Shown: positions 24,181 to 32,079 of the stretch, in pieces
Layout of the letters: each line of letters begins with the position of its first letter
Numbering within the stretch: position 1 is the first letter of the stretch
Assembly: GCF_003028575.1 (NCBI RefSeq)
Contig: NZ_PYUD01000004.1
Location: 124,001-188,000 of the forward strand
DNA: 64,000 bases
Source of the DNA: Halomonas urumqiensis
GTDB taxonomy: Bacteria > Pseudomonadota > Gammaproteobacteria > Pseudomonadales > Halomonadaceae
Direction: 5' to 3'
Program-made: the position numbers and the translations under genes
Notes under the pieces: model-generated
The model's database searches: none
Told to the model about the DNA's origin: nothing
What the model saw: the letters and a program-made list of their open reading frames with translations, nothing else

Positions 24181-24759
24181 ATGGATAGAGTTATCGAATT
24201 ACTGCTAACCAACCAAGCTCTTCAATGGGCAGTGCTTGGTGTGTTGTTGCTAGCTGCAACTATGCTTTTGATTTTGTTTGTTCAATACAATATCGATAGG
24301 GCTAAAGGACGACACGCTAAGTTCCTATGGTTTGAGGTTAATGCTGTGCCTCCACCTCAGTCGGCTATAGAAAAACAAGAAGCTCCTCAACCTAGTATCA
24401 CTGGTAAGAATGTCAATACGGGACAAAACTATGGAGAGATTGGCGACAAATACACTGGACTCAAGCAACGTGAAGTTACACAAGAAGATGTTCAGTATCT
24501 GACTCAAGAGATTGAGGAATTCTCAAAAAGATATGCGGGCAGAATTAACCGATCTCACATTACGCTAGGCTATCCTGGATGCAAAGAGACAACGAACTTG
24601 GCAAAGCAACTTTATCCCGTCCTGAAGCGTATGGGCTTCAACAAAATAGAGGTATGTACCTTGCAGACTTTTGGTGTGGCTGGTAGGAAGTTCAGCGTTT
24701 CAAACGCTCCTGATAATTCAATTATGATAGAGATATTTCCGGCAGACAACGTGGAATAG
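24181..24759 (+). CDS. one-helix membrane protein of unknown family
   Basis: A 192-residue protein. Residues about 14-36 form one membrane helix (WAVLGVLLLAATMLLILFV); the rest is soluble and probably cytoplasmic, with a Pro/Gln linker, the segment ITGKNVNTGQNYGEIGDKYT that looks like a short beta-repeat, then a mixed alpha/beta part. I do not recognise the family. The ATG at 24181 follows AGAGAGAAAT; a TTG at 24154 is less likely. It begins a cassette right after the attC at 24150 and precedes the OLD gene. Confidence 0.75.
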   Translation: MDRVIELLLTNQALQWAVLGVLLLAATMLLILFVQYNIDRAKGRHAKFLWFEVNAVPPPQSAIEKQEAPQPSITGKNVNTGQNYGEIGDKYTGLKQREVTQEDVQYLTQEIEEFSKRYAGRINRSHITLGYPGCKETTNLAKQLYPVLKRMGFNKIEVCTLQTFGVAGRKFSVSNAPDNSIMIEIFPADNVE

Positions 24760-24805
24760 AGAAATCGGGTACAGCCCCGAATTTGTTCTTGACCGTAATT
24801 TGTTT

Positions 24806-25017
24806 TGACGGCGAACCATCTGCTTTGGCAGTCAGATCACTCGTTCATATCCTGCGCTACCTGCTCTGTTAGATATGCATCCCGTATTATTGGCCCCCTA
24901 CAATAAACGCAAGAGCGCGAATTCTGCATAAGCTGCCTGATTATTATTATCCTTAATAAACAACAATGGTTTACAGTGAAGAAAGCAAGCTAGGTAACAT
25001 TGCTTAACTGTTAACTC
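24806..25017 (+). repeat. 215-bp upstream repeat, copy B
   Basis: Direct repeat of 22988-23211, diverged by substitutions and small indels. It ends 24 bases before the OLD gene ATG. Just before it, at about 24765-24805, is a degraded GACAGACCCC-family sequence (ATCGGGTACAGCCCCGAATT). Confidence 0.7.
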
Positions 25018-25041
25018 TATGAGTACACGTGTGGGAACTTT

Positions 25042-26736
25042 ATGGAATTGGTAAATTTTTCTGTAACAAACTACAGAAGCATCACAAAAGCTCACAAGGT
25101 ATCAGTGTCATATACTACTGTATTGATAGGACGTAATAATGAAGGAAAATCAAACCTCTTAAGAGCTCTAGACGTTGCAATGACATCACTTCAGAGACAC
25201 GCAATAGACCATAGGTTTGGAAGAAGAACTGCGAGACCTATATCGCGAAGGGATGAGCGAACATATTTTTGGGAGCGTGATTTTCCTATAAATCTCCAAG
25301 GAAGAAAGTCAGGAACCCAAACAATAATTAGGATAGAATTTCAACTTGATGAAGGTGAAATTGCTGAGTTTAAAGAAACAATCAAGTCAAACTTGAACGG
25401 GGCGTTGCCGATTGTTATTAAAATCGGGAAAGATAGCGTGCCAAGTATTGAGGTTTCTAAGAGTGGAAAAGGGTCAAAGGCTTTAAACGATAAATCCGGT
25501 CAGATAGCGAAGTTTGTTGCAGATAAGATAATATTCAACTATATACCAGCTGTTAGGACTGATCAGGAGGCAATCGAAGTTGTTGGAAGAATGTTGTCTC
25601 AAAGGTTGAGAGTGCTTGAGGATGATGATAATTATATTAAGGCGTTGCAAACGATTAGAGATCTACAGCAGCCAATACTTGACTCTTTGAGCGACAGAAT
25701 TAAGGAACCGTTAGAGCAGTTTCTGCCCGGCATAAAAGGGGTGAGTATTGAAATACCAAATGATACAAGAAGAAGCTCGCTTCGTCGAGATTTTGAAATC
25801 ATTGTGGATGATGGCACCCCAACCAGCCTTGCTTTCAAGGGTGACGGAGTTAAGAGCTTGGCTGCTTTAAGTCTTCTAAAAGATCGTTTAAGTTCATATG
25901 GCGCTTCAATAATTGCGATCGAAGAGCCAGAGTTACACTTACATCCTGCTGCTATTCACCAACTCTTGGAGGTTATAAACAAATTATCTGAAGAAAATCA
26001 GGTTATCTTGTCAACTCATAACCCCTTATTCGTCGATCGTCACGAAATTAAGACGAACGTTATCATTGATAGTGGCTCGGCATCACCAGCAAAGAATGTA
26101 AAGCAAATACGTGACCTTTTAGGCATTAAAGCCTCAGATAATCTAACGAATGCTGGCTTTGTCCTTGTTGTTGAGGGCGAAGATGATGTGCTGTCTATGA
26201 AAGCATTGCTTAGGCACTTAAGCACAAAGTTGAGGCAGATGATTGACAGTCATATGCTTATTGTTGAGTCCATTGGTGGAGCAGGAAATCTACCCTATAA
26301 ACTAACGTTGTTAAAGAATTCTCTTTGCGTGTTCCATACCATGCTTGATAACGATGAGGCTGGAAGAAAGTCTTATAATGATTCCGAAAGAGAAGGTCTT
26401 ATAGATATAAAGTCAAATACATTCATAAACTGCAATGGGTCTCCGAACTCGGAGTTTGAAGACTGTTTGAATTCTGATCTCTATAACGGTCGAGTTTATG
26501 ATGAATATGGCGTCGACTTGGATTGTGCGGAATTTAGAAGTAATAAAAAATGGAGCGACAGAGTTAAGCAGGCCTTTCTTTCGCAAGGAAAGCCCTGGAG
26601 TACTGTAGTTGAGGCGAGAGTAAAGCATGTTGTTGCAAATTGTGTCAAAAGCGACCCAGAAAATTCGTTGAATAGCCACAAGCGAAGCTCTATAGATGCA
26701 GTGGTTAGAAGTCTGGAGAGAATGGTTGAAAGCTAA
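25042..26736 (+). CDS. OLD-family ATPase with TOPRIM nuclease domain
   Basis: A 564-residue class 1 OLD (overcoming lysogenisation defect) nuclease. The N-terminal ABC-type ATPase has Walker A IGRNNEGKSN (29-38), Walker B IAIEEPELHLHP (about 291-302) and the switch histidine in LSTHNPLF (about 322). The TOPRIM domain follows with VVEGEDDV (about 375) and DNDEAG (about 435), the metal-binding acidic residues. OLD proteins act in phage defence; GajA of Gabija is a relative, but no GajB helicase gene is adjacent. AT-rich, in a cassette whose attC lies at 27040. The preceding one-helix protein may be its partner. Confidence 0.9.
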   Translation: MELVNFSVTNYRSITKAHKVSVSYTTVLIGRNNEGKSNLLRALDVAMTSLQRHAIDHRFGRRTARPISRRDERTYFWERDFPINLQGRKSGTQTIIRIEFQLDEGEIAEFKETIKSNLNGALPIVIKIGKDSVPSIEVSKSGKGSKALNDKSGQIAKFVADKIIFNYIPAVRTDQEAIEVVGRMLSQRLRVLEDDDNYIKALQTIRDLQQPILDSLSDRIKEPLEQFLPGIKGVSIEIPNDTRRSSLRRDFEIIVDDGTPTSLAFKGDGVKSLAALSLLKDRLSSYGASIIAIEEPELHLHPAAIHQLLEVINKLSEENQVILSTHNPLFVDRHEIKTNVIIDSGSASPAKNVKQIRDLLGIKASDNLTNAGFVLVVEGEDDVLSMKALLRHLSTKLRQMIDSHMLIVESIGGAGNLPYKLTLLKNSLCVFHTMLDNDEAGRKSYNDSEREGLIDIKSNTFINCNGSPNSEFEDCLNSDLYNGRVYDEYGVDLDCAEFRSNKKWSDRVKQAFLSQGKPWSTVVEARVKHVVANCVKSDPENSLNSHKRSSIDAVVRSLERMVES

Positions 26737-27153
26737 CAGTTTACTGCACACGGATCAGTTACTCGCTATGCTCCTAATTGACCGGTGAGCAAGGTTTTAG
26801 ACGTCGAGGAATATACATCAAGTACCATGAATGACGGAACTGCTAGCAGGGTCATAATATAAATACGAAAGTTGTGGTAATAAATTCGAGACAAACGCCA
26901 ATTGTTTCCAGTGAGTTACTTTACGCTGGGAAGAGAGGAAATCGCGGACAGACCTCAATTGGAACAGATTGATCAGGCTTCGCAGATTTTGGTGTCCCAA
27001 AATTAAAGTCCACACCGTGACCATATCGATGGTAAAAATGCCCAACAAGTCGCTCGAGTTCGCTCTGGGCCTACCGAGCCCGCGCCGGACGGGCTTTACG
27101 CTCCAAGTCCCCAGCTCAGCTTACCGTTAAGTCTTATCTAATACGAGGGCACC
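26737..27153 (+). other. 417-base gap with a repeat remnant and attC
   Basis: Between the OLD gene and the next cassette gene I see a GACAGACCTCAATTGG-type repeat remnant at about 26945-26960 and the attC at 27040-27132. No supported gene is present. Confidence 0.6.
27040..27132 (+). other. attC recombination site
   Basis: The left core GCCCAAC (27040-27046) fits RYYYAAC and the right core GTTAAGT (27126-27132) fits GTTRRRY. The inner arms GCT(C)GAG and CTCAGC pair with one extrahelical C on the left. A GC-rich central stem (GAGCCCGCGCC, GGACGGGC) fills the middle. Length is 93 bases, normal for attC. The next gene begins 22 bases downstream. Confidence 0.75.
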
Positions 27154-28113
27154 ATGGAAGAAGAAAAATATTTGGGTTACATCAAGTATGATGGCCCTCT
27201 TGTCTAAGATGGGTTGATGGATGGGCGAAAACAGGCCCAAGCATTAGTGGGGTTTGATTCCGCCCTCCGTTACTTTATTGGTAAGCTGGCACCAGAGCTC
27301 CAAAGCTTGGACTTTGAGATACCAGTACGTATTAAGAAGGGCTCTTGGGAAGCCTTGATACCTGAAACAGTAGCCGGTTGGGCACAGGCAGGCCTAGGTG
27401 TTGTTGCAACAGCCTACTTAACCAAAGCAGCGCAGAAGATGGCCGAAAAGGATTTTTCCGAATTCGGATTTAAAGATGTTTTTCGCGCATCTATTGATGG
27501 AATAAAATGGTTCGCCCGTATTGGTAAACACATGGGTGATGTTTCGATTCGTAAATTTTCTGACGTCGAGTTTGATAGTTCCAGTAGCTTGATAGGCATA
27601 GTGAATTCTCAGGGAGAGGTTCTGTACGTGCCGAAGCACGTGTTAGAAATTTATAGTCAATGTCCCACCACTATTCTAGAAAATATTGCAGCTAATATTG
27701 CCGATGGTAGGTGTTTAGTTATTGGCTCTTTTGTAGAAGATGCTCTGGATGAAGTTACGATAGATAGTAGTGAAAAGCACATATTCTGCCAGGATGATAA
27801 AGAGGAGGAAGACGAAATTCTTTTTCCTGAGCTTGAGCATGGTGCTGAGGTTGTTCTTGAAGGTGAAATAACGAGGGAGAACAAGACCTCAAACTCGATG
27901 GGCTTCAAATATAATAATCATATTCTAACCTCCTATCCTGAAATTGGCAGTATTGTTCAGTATAAACATCTTATATTTTCTGAATGTCGGCTTTATGGGC
28001 GAGTAAGTCGTTTGGATGAAAAGGGGCAGCTTAACGCAAGGAGGCCTAAGCTGATTTTTCGTGATCTGGAAGAAATAAAAGGGGGCGAAAATTACGATCT
28101 TTTCAATCAGTAA
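27154..28113 (+). pseudogene. cassette gene broken by an in-frame stop
   Basis: From an ATG at 27154 with GAGGG upstream the frame reads MEEEKYLGYIKYDGPLV, then TAA at 27205-27207, then continues in the same frame as DGLMDGRKQAQALVGFDSAL to 28113. The seamless continuation suggests a single-base nonsense change, for example GAA to TAA. The full product would be about 319 residues, with an acidic stretch DDKEEEDEILFPELE and a C-terminal part of mixed strands. I do not know the family's function. Restart at TTG 27214 or ATG 27217 could give about 299 residues. It follows the attC by 22 bases. Confidence 0.7.
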
Positions 28114-28115
28114 CA

Positions 28116-28195
28116 TAACAGTCGTATGCATGACGACGTCTTTTCCATTGCTGCTCCGCCCCAATACAAGGGCCCGCTTCGCACCATGTTAACTG
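28116..28195 (+). other. degenerate attC-like site at the array end
   Basis: Begins ATAACAGTCGTATGC and ends CGCACCATGTTAAC, with an inner TTTTCCATTGCTGCTCCG and CAATACAAGGGC like the other sites. Arm pairing is poor, so it may be inactive. It marks the right limit of the cassette-like sequence. Confidence 0.4.
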
Positions 28196-28228
28196 CCCAC
28201 CTTAAACTCTAGCTCAACGATCCACCCA

Positions 28229-28275
28229 AAGCCCCAAGCCATTCACCATGGTTTGGGGCTTTGTCGTTCTGGCCG
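28229..28275 (+). terminator. rho-independent terminator
   Basis: GCCCCAAGCCA and TGGTTTGGGGC form a stem, followed by TTTGTCGTTCTGG. It nearly duplicates 19454-19500 and sits between the cassette region and the liu operon, whose last gene ends at 28281 on the other strand. Confidence 0.65.
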
Positions 28276-28280
28276 TTGGG

Positions 28281-29180
28281 TTATTTGGCCGCGAGCGCCA
28301 CGCCGACCTTGGATCGGTTGGGCCGGCCGATGGTCTGGGTGATCCAGGTGCCGGTGGCGGCGAGGGCGTCGAGGTCGATGCCGGTGTCGATGCCCAGGCC
28401 GTTGAGCAGGTAGACGACATCTTCGCTGGCGACGTTGCCGGAGGCGCCCTTGGCGTAGGGGCAGCCGCCCAGGCCCGCCACGGAGCTGTCGACCACGCCG
28501 ATGCCTTGCTCCAGTACGGCGTACAGGTTGGCCAGCGCCTGGCCGTAGGTGTCGTGGAAGTGGGCGGCAAGCTTGACCATGGGGATGTCGCGGGCCACGG
28601 CGTCGATCATGCGCTTGGCCTTGAGCGGGGTGCCGGTGCCGATGGTGTCGCCGAGCGAGATTTCGTAGCAGCCCATCTCGTACAGCGCCCGGGAGACATC
28701 GGCCACCTTGACCGGGGCGATCTCGCCTTCGTAGGGGCAGCCCAGCACGCAGGAGACATAGCCGCGCACACGCACGCCGGCGTCACGGGCGCGTGCCAGC
28801 ACCGGCTCGAAGCGGGTGAGCGATTCCGCCACCGAGCAGTTGATGTTCTTCTGCGAGAAGGCCTCACTGGCCGCGCCGAATACCGCGACTTCCTCCACGC
28901 CGCACTCCAGCGCGGCCTCCAGCCCCTTGAGGTTGGGGGTGAGCGCGGTGTAGGTGACGCCGTCGCGGCGGGCGAGGCCGGTCATCACCTCCCGGTGGTC
29001 GGCCATCTGCGGCACCCACTTGGGTGAGACGAAGCTGGCCGCTTCGATGGTGCGGATGCCGGCGGCGCCAAGCCGGTCGATCAGTTCGAGCTTGGTGGCC
29101 GTGTCGATGGGCTCGGCTTCGTTCTGCAGCCCGTCGCGGGGGCCGACCTCCACCAGACGCACCTGCTTGGGAAATGTCAT
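28281..29180 (-). CDS. mvaB: hydroxymethylglutaryl-CoA lyase
   Basis: A 299-residue TIM-barrel lyase that splits HMG-CoA into acetoacetate and acetyl-CoA, the last step of leucine degradation. Seen are VGPRDGLQNE, the Cys-containing CVLGCPYEGEI, SLGDTIGTG, the metal-binding HFHDTYGQALAN and AGLGGCPYAKGASGNVA. GGAGGA precedes the ATG at 29180, which starts four bases after the carboxylase stop. It closes the five-gene liu operon. Confidence 0.96.
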   Translation of the reverse strand: MTFPKQVRLVEVGPRDGLQNEAEPIDTATKLELIDRLGAAGIRTIEAASFVSPKWVPQMADHREVMTGLARRDGVTYTALTPNLKGLEAALECGVEEVAVFGAASEAFSQKNINCSVAESLTRFEPVLARARDAGVRVRGYVSCVLGCPYEGEIAPVKVADVSRALYEMGCYEISLGDTIGTGTPLKAKRMIDAVARDIPMVKLAAHFHDTYGQALANLYAVLEQGIGVVDSSVAGLGGCPYAKGASGNVASEDVVYLLNGLGIDTGIDLDALAATGTWITQTIGRPNRSKVGVALAAK

Positions 29181-29184
29181 GGGC

Positions 29185-31248
29185 TCATTCCTCCGGGGCG
29201 AACTCGAGCAGCACATCGCCCTGGTTGACGGTGTCGCCGGCGTTGAAGTGGAAGCTGGCCACGTGGCCGTCGGCGGGGGCGGCCATGGTGTGCTCCATCT
29301 TCATGGCTTCCATGACCATCAGCGGGATGCCTTTCTCGACCCGCTGGCCGGGTTCCACCAGCAGCGCCACCACGGTGCCGTTCATCGGCGCGGTGAGGGT
29401 CGCTTCGGTTTCGTGCTGGCCGTGGTCGATGGCGTCGATGCGCCGCCAGAACAGCCGGGTTTCGCCGCGCGGGTCGGCCATCACCACCAGGCCGCTGTCT
29501 TCCAGGCGGGCCTGCAGGCGGCGGCGGTGGCCGTTGAGCGTCACCGCCACGGCGTCGCCTTCCAGGTGCTGCAGGCGGGCGGTGAGGGTTTCGCCGCGAA
29601 TGGTCAGGTGCCAGGGGTCGTCGTCGGTCTCGCGGGTGCCTTCCACGACCAGCACGCCGTCGGCATCCGGCGCCTGGGCGTTGGCCAGGTTGTGGCCGGT
29701 GGGGCACAGGGCGATGCGGATGGTGTGCGGTGCGTTGAGCCGGAAGCCGTCGTGGCGGTCCCAGGGGGAGTCGCTTTCGCACTCGCGGGAGAGCTGGTTC
29801 AAGCCGATCAGCGCGGCACCGGCGTAGGCGGCCAGGTCGACCTCGGCGGGGGCGAACAGGGTGTCTTCGTGGCGTTCGATGAAGCGCGTGTCGAGCTCGC
29901 ACGCCTTGAAGGCCGGGTGGGTGGCCAGGCGCTGCAGGAAGGCGCGGTTGGTGACCACGCCCTGCACGTCCAGCGCGGCCAGCGCGCGGTTGAGGGTGGC
30001 CAGCGCCTGCACACGGTCGCCGCCATGCACGATCAGCTTGGCGAGCATCGGGTCGTAGTGCATCGAGACCACATCGCCGGTTTCCACGCCGCTGTCCAGG
30101 CGTACCTTGGCCGGATCGAGGCACGCGCCTTCCAGGTCCATGGCGAAGCGGGTCAGGGTGCCGGTGGCGGGCAGGAAGTCCTGCTCGGGGTCTTCGGCGT
30201 AGAGCCGCGCCTCGAAGCTGTGGCCGGTGATGGTCAGTTCGTGCTGGGCCAGCGGCAGCGGCTCGCCCATGGCCACGCGCAACTGCCATTCGACCAGGTC
30301 CTGGCCGGTGATCATCTCGGTGACCGGGTGCTCCACCTGCAGGCGGGTGTTCATCTCCATGAAGAAGAACGAACCGTCGGCGTCCAGCAGGAACTCGACG
30401 GTGCCGGCGCCCACGTAGCCGATCTCCTTGGCGGCGCGCACGGCGGCCTCGCCCATCTCGCGGCGCAGGGCGTCGGTCATGCCCGGGGCGGGGGCTTCTT
30501 CGAGCACCTTCTGGTGGCGGCGCTGCACGGAGCAGTCGCGCTCGAACAGGTAGACCCCGTTGCCGTGGGTGTCGCAAAACACCTGGACTTCCACATGGCG
30601 CGGCTGGGTCAGGTACTTTTCGATGAGCATGCGGTCGTCGCCGAAGGCGGCGCGGGATTCGCGGCGGCAGCCATCCAGCGCGGCCTGGAAGCCGGCGTCG
30701 GACTCCACCACGCGCATGCCCTTGCCGCCGCCCCCGGCGCTGGCCTTGAGCAGCACCGGGTAGCCGATCTTGCCGGCTTCGGCGCGCAGCAGGGCGTCGT
30801 CCTGGTCGTCGCCGTGGTAGCCGGGCACCAGCGGCACGCCGGCGTTGGCCATGCGCGCCTTGGCGGCGGACTTGTCGCCCATGGCGGCAATCGCCGAGGC
30901 GGGCGGGCCGACGAAGGTGATGCCGGCCTCGTCCAGCGCTTCGACGAAGGCGCCGTTCTCGGAGAGAAAGCCGTAGCCGGGGTGAATGGCGCCGGCGCCA
31001 ACGCGCAGGGCGGCTTCCACCACGGCCTCGACCTTGAGGTAACTTTCGCGGGCGGCGGCGGGGCCGAGGCGCACGGCCTCATCGGCTTCGCGCACATGGC
31101 GGGCGTTGGCATCGGCGTCGGAGTAGACGGCGATGGTGCGCAGGCCCATGGCGCGCGCCGTGCGCATCACCCGGCAGGCAATTTCGCCACGGTTGGCGAC
31201 CAGCAGGGTATCGAACGTGGGGCGGGGTGAAACTGGGGAGAGGCTCAT
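29185..31248 (-). CDS. liuD: methylcrotonyl-CoA carboxylase, biotin subunit
   Basis: A 687-residue alpha subunit. The biotin carboxylase part opens with FDTLLVANRGEIACRVMRTA and has the ATP-grasp loop KASAGGGGKGMRVV and the catalytic EMNTRLQVEHPVTE. A linker domain leads to the C-terminal biotinyl domain with VMEAMKMEHT, where Lys650 carries biotin. It works with LiuB to carboxylate 3-methylcrotonyl-CoA. The ATG overlaps the LiuC stop as ATGA. Context, between isovaleryl-CoA dehydrogenase, LiuC and HMG-CoA lyase, makes methylcrotonyl-CoA the substrate rather than acetyl- or propionyl-CoA. Confidence 0.96.
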   Translation of the reverse strand: MSLSPVSPRPTFDTLLVANRGEIACRVMRTARAMGLRTIAVYSDADANARHVREADEAVRLGPAAARESYLKVEAVVEAALRVGAGAIHPGYGFLSENGAFVEALDEAGITFVGPPASAIAAMGDKSAAKARMANAGVPLVPGYHGDDQDDALLRAEAGKIGYPVLLKASAGGGGKGMRVVESDAGFQAALDGCRRESRAAFGDDRMLIEKYLTQPRHVEVQVFCDTHGNGVYLFERDCSVQRRHQKVLEEAPAPGMTDALRREMGEAAVRAAKEIGYVGAGTVEFLLDADGSFFFMEMNTRLQVEHPVTEMITGQDLVEWQLRVAMGEPLPLAQHELTITGHSFEARLYAEDPEQDFLPATGTLTRFAMDLEGACLDPAKVRLDSGVETGDVVSMHYDPMLAKLIVHGGDRVQALATLNRALAALDVQGVVTNRAFLQRLATHPAFKACELDTRFIERHEDTLFAPAEVDLAAYAGAALIGLNQLSRECESDSPWDRHDGFRLNAPHTIRIALCPTGHNLANAQAPDADGVLVVEGTRETDDDPWHLTIRGETLTARLQHLEGDAVAVTLNGHRRRLQARLEDSGLVVMADPRGETRLFWRRIDAIDHGQHETEATLTAPMNGTVVALLVEPGQRVEKGIPLMVMEAMKMEHTMAAPADGHVASFHFNAGDTVNQGDVLLEFAPEE

Positions 31249-32072
31249 GCGTCTCGCTCCGTGGCGGTCTTGTCAGTCGGTGTCCAGTTCGGGCGGCGCT
31301 TCTCGAAGAAGCTGGCCAGGCCCTCCTGGCCTTCGGCGCTTACCCGCAGCTCAGCGATCACCTGGCAGGTGCGTTCGCGGGTGGCCTTGCTGTCGGGCTC
31401 GCGGGCCACCTCGAAGAGCAGCGCCTTGGTGGCGCGCTGGGCCTGGGGCGAGCCGGCAAGCAGGGTCTCGAGCATGGCGGCCACGGCGTCATCGAGGGCC
31501 TCGGGTGCGACCACCTGGTGCACCAGGCCTAGTGACAGCGCGGTGGGAGCATCGATGACCTCGGCGGAGAGCGCATAGCGGCGCATCTGCCGCGCCCCCA
31601 GGGCCCGCTGCACATAGGGGCTGATCACCGCCGGCGAGAGGCCGATCTTGACCTCCGAGAGGCAGAACCGCGCCTTCTCGGAAGCAATCACGATATCGCA
31701 GCAGGCGGCCAGGCCCACGGCGCCACCGAAGGCCGCGCCCTGAACGCGGCACACGGTGGGGCAGGGCAGGGTGTCCAGGCCATGCATCAGGGCCGAGAGC
31801 TTGCGCGAATCCGCCAGGTTGCCCTGGAAATCGTATTCGACCATGCGCTGCATCCAGCCCAGATCCGCCCCGGCGGAGAAGCTCTTGCCCTCGGAGCCCA
31901 GCACCACCAGGCGAATCTCGCCCCGTTCGGCGGCCACGTGCAGGCGTTCCAGGTGGGTGTTGAGCTCGGCGATCAGGCTGTCGTCGAAGGCGTTGTGGAC
32001 CTCGGGGCGCTCCAGCGTCAGCCAGGCGACCCCGCGCTCGTCGATGGTCAGCTGGGAATATGTCTGTGTCAT
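31245..32072 (-). CDS. liuC: methylglutaconyl-CoA hydratase
   Basis: A 275-residue crotonase-fold enzyme hydrating 3-methylglutaconyl-CoA to HMG-CoA. Oxyanion-hole segments are SFSAGADLGWMQRM and GAAFGGAVGLAACCD, and the catalytic-loop segment FCLSEVKIGLSPAVIS follows. GAGG precedes the ATG at 32072, seven bases after the LiuB stop. The C-terminal GLASFFEKRRPNW is typical of the family. Confidence 0.93.
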   Translation of the reverse strand: MTQTYSQLTIDERGVAWLTLERPEVHNAFDDSLIAELNTHLERLHVAAERGEIRLVVLGSEGKSFSAGADLGWMQRMVEYDFQGNLADSRKLSALMHGLDTLPCPTVCRVQGAAFGGAVGLAACCDIVIASEKARFCLSEVKIGLSPAVISPYVQRALGARQMRRYALSAEVIDAPTALSLGLVHQVVAPEALDDAVAAMLETLLAGSPQAQRATKALLFEVAREPDSKATRERTCQVIAELRVSAEGQEGLASFFEKRRPNWTPTDKTATERDA

Positions 32073-32079
32073 CACGACC

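Noticed and set aside
25042..26736. Gabija system
   Set aside because: The OLD gene resembles GajA, but no UvrD-like GajB gene is adjacent on either side.
28954..31230. Very long plus-strand open frame (758 codons) opposite liuD
   Set aside because: It is antisense to a clearly conserved biotin carboxylase gene; high-GC coding DNA commonly leaves the opposite frame open, and the protein has no recognisable domains.
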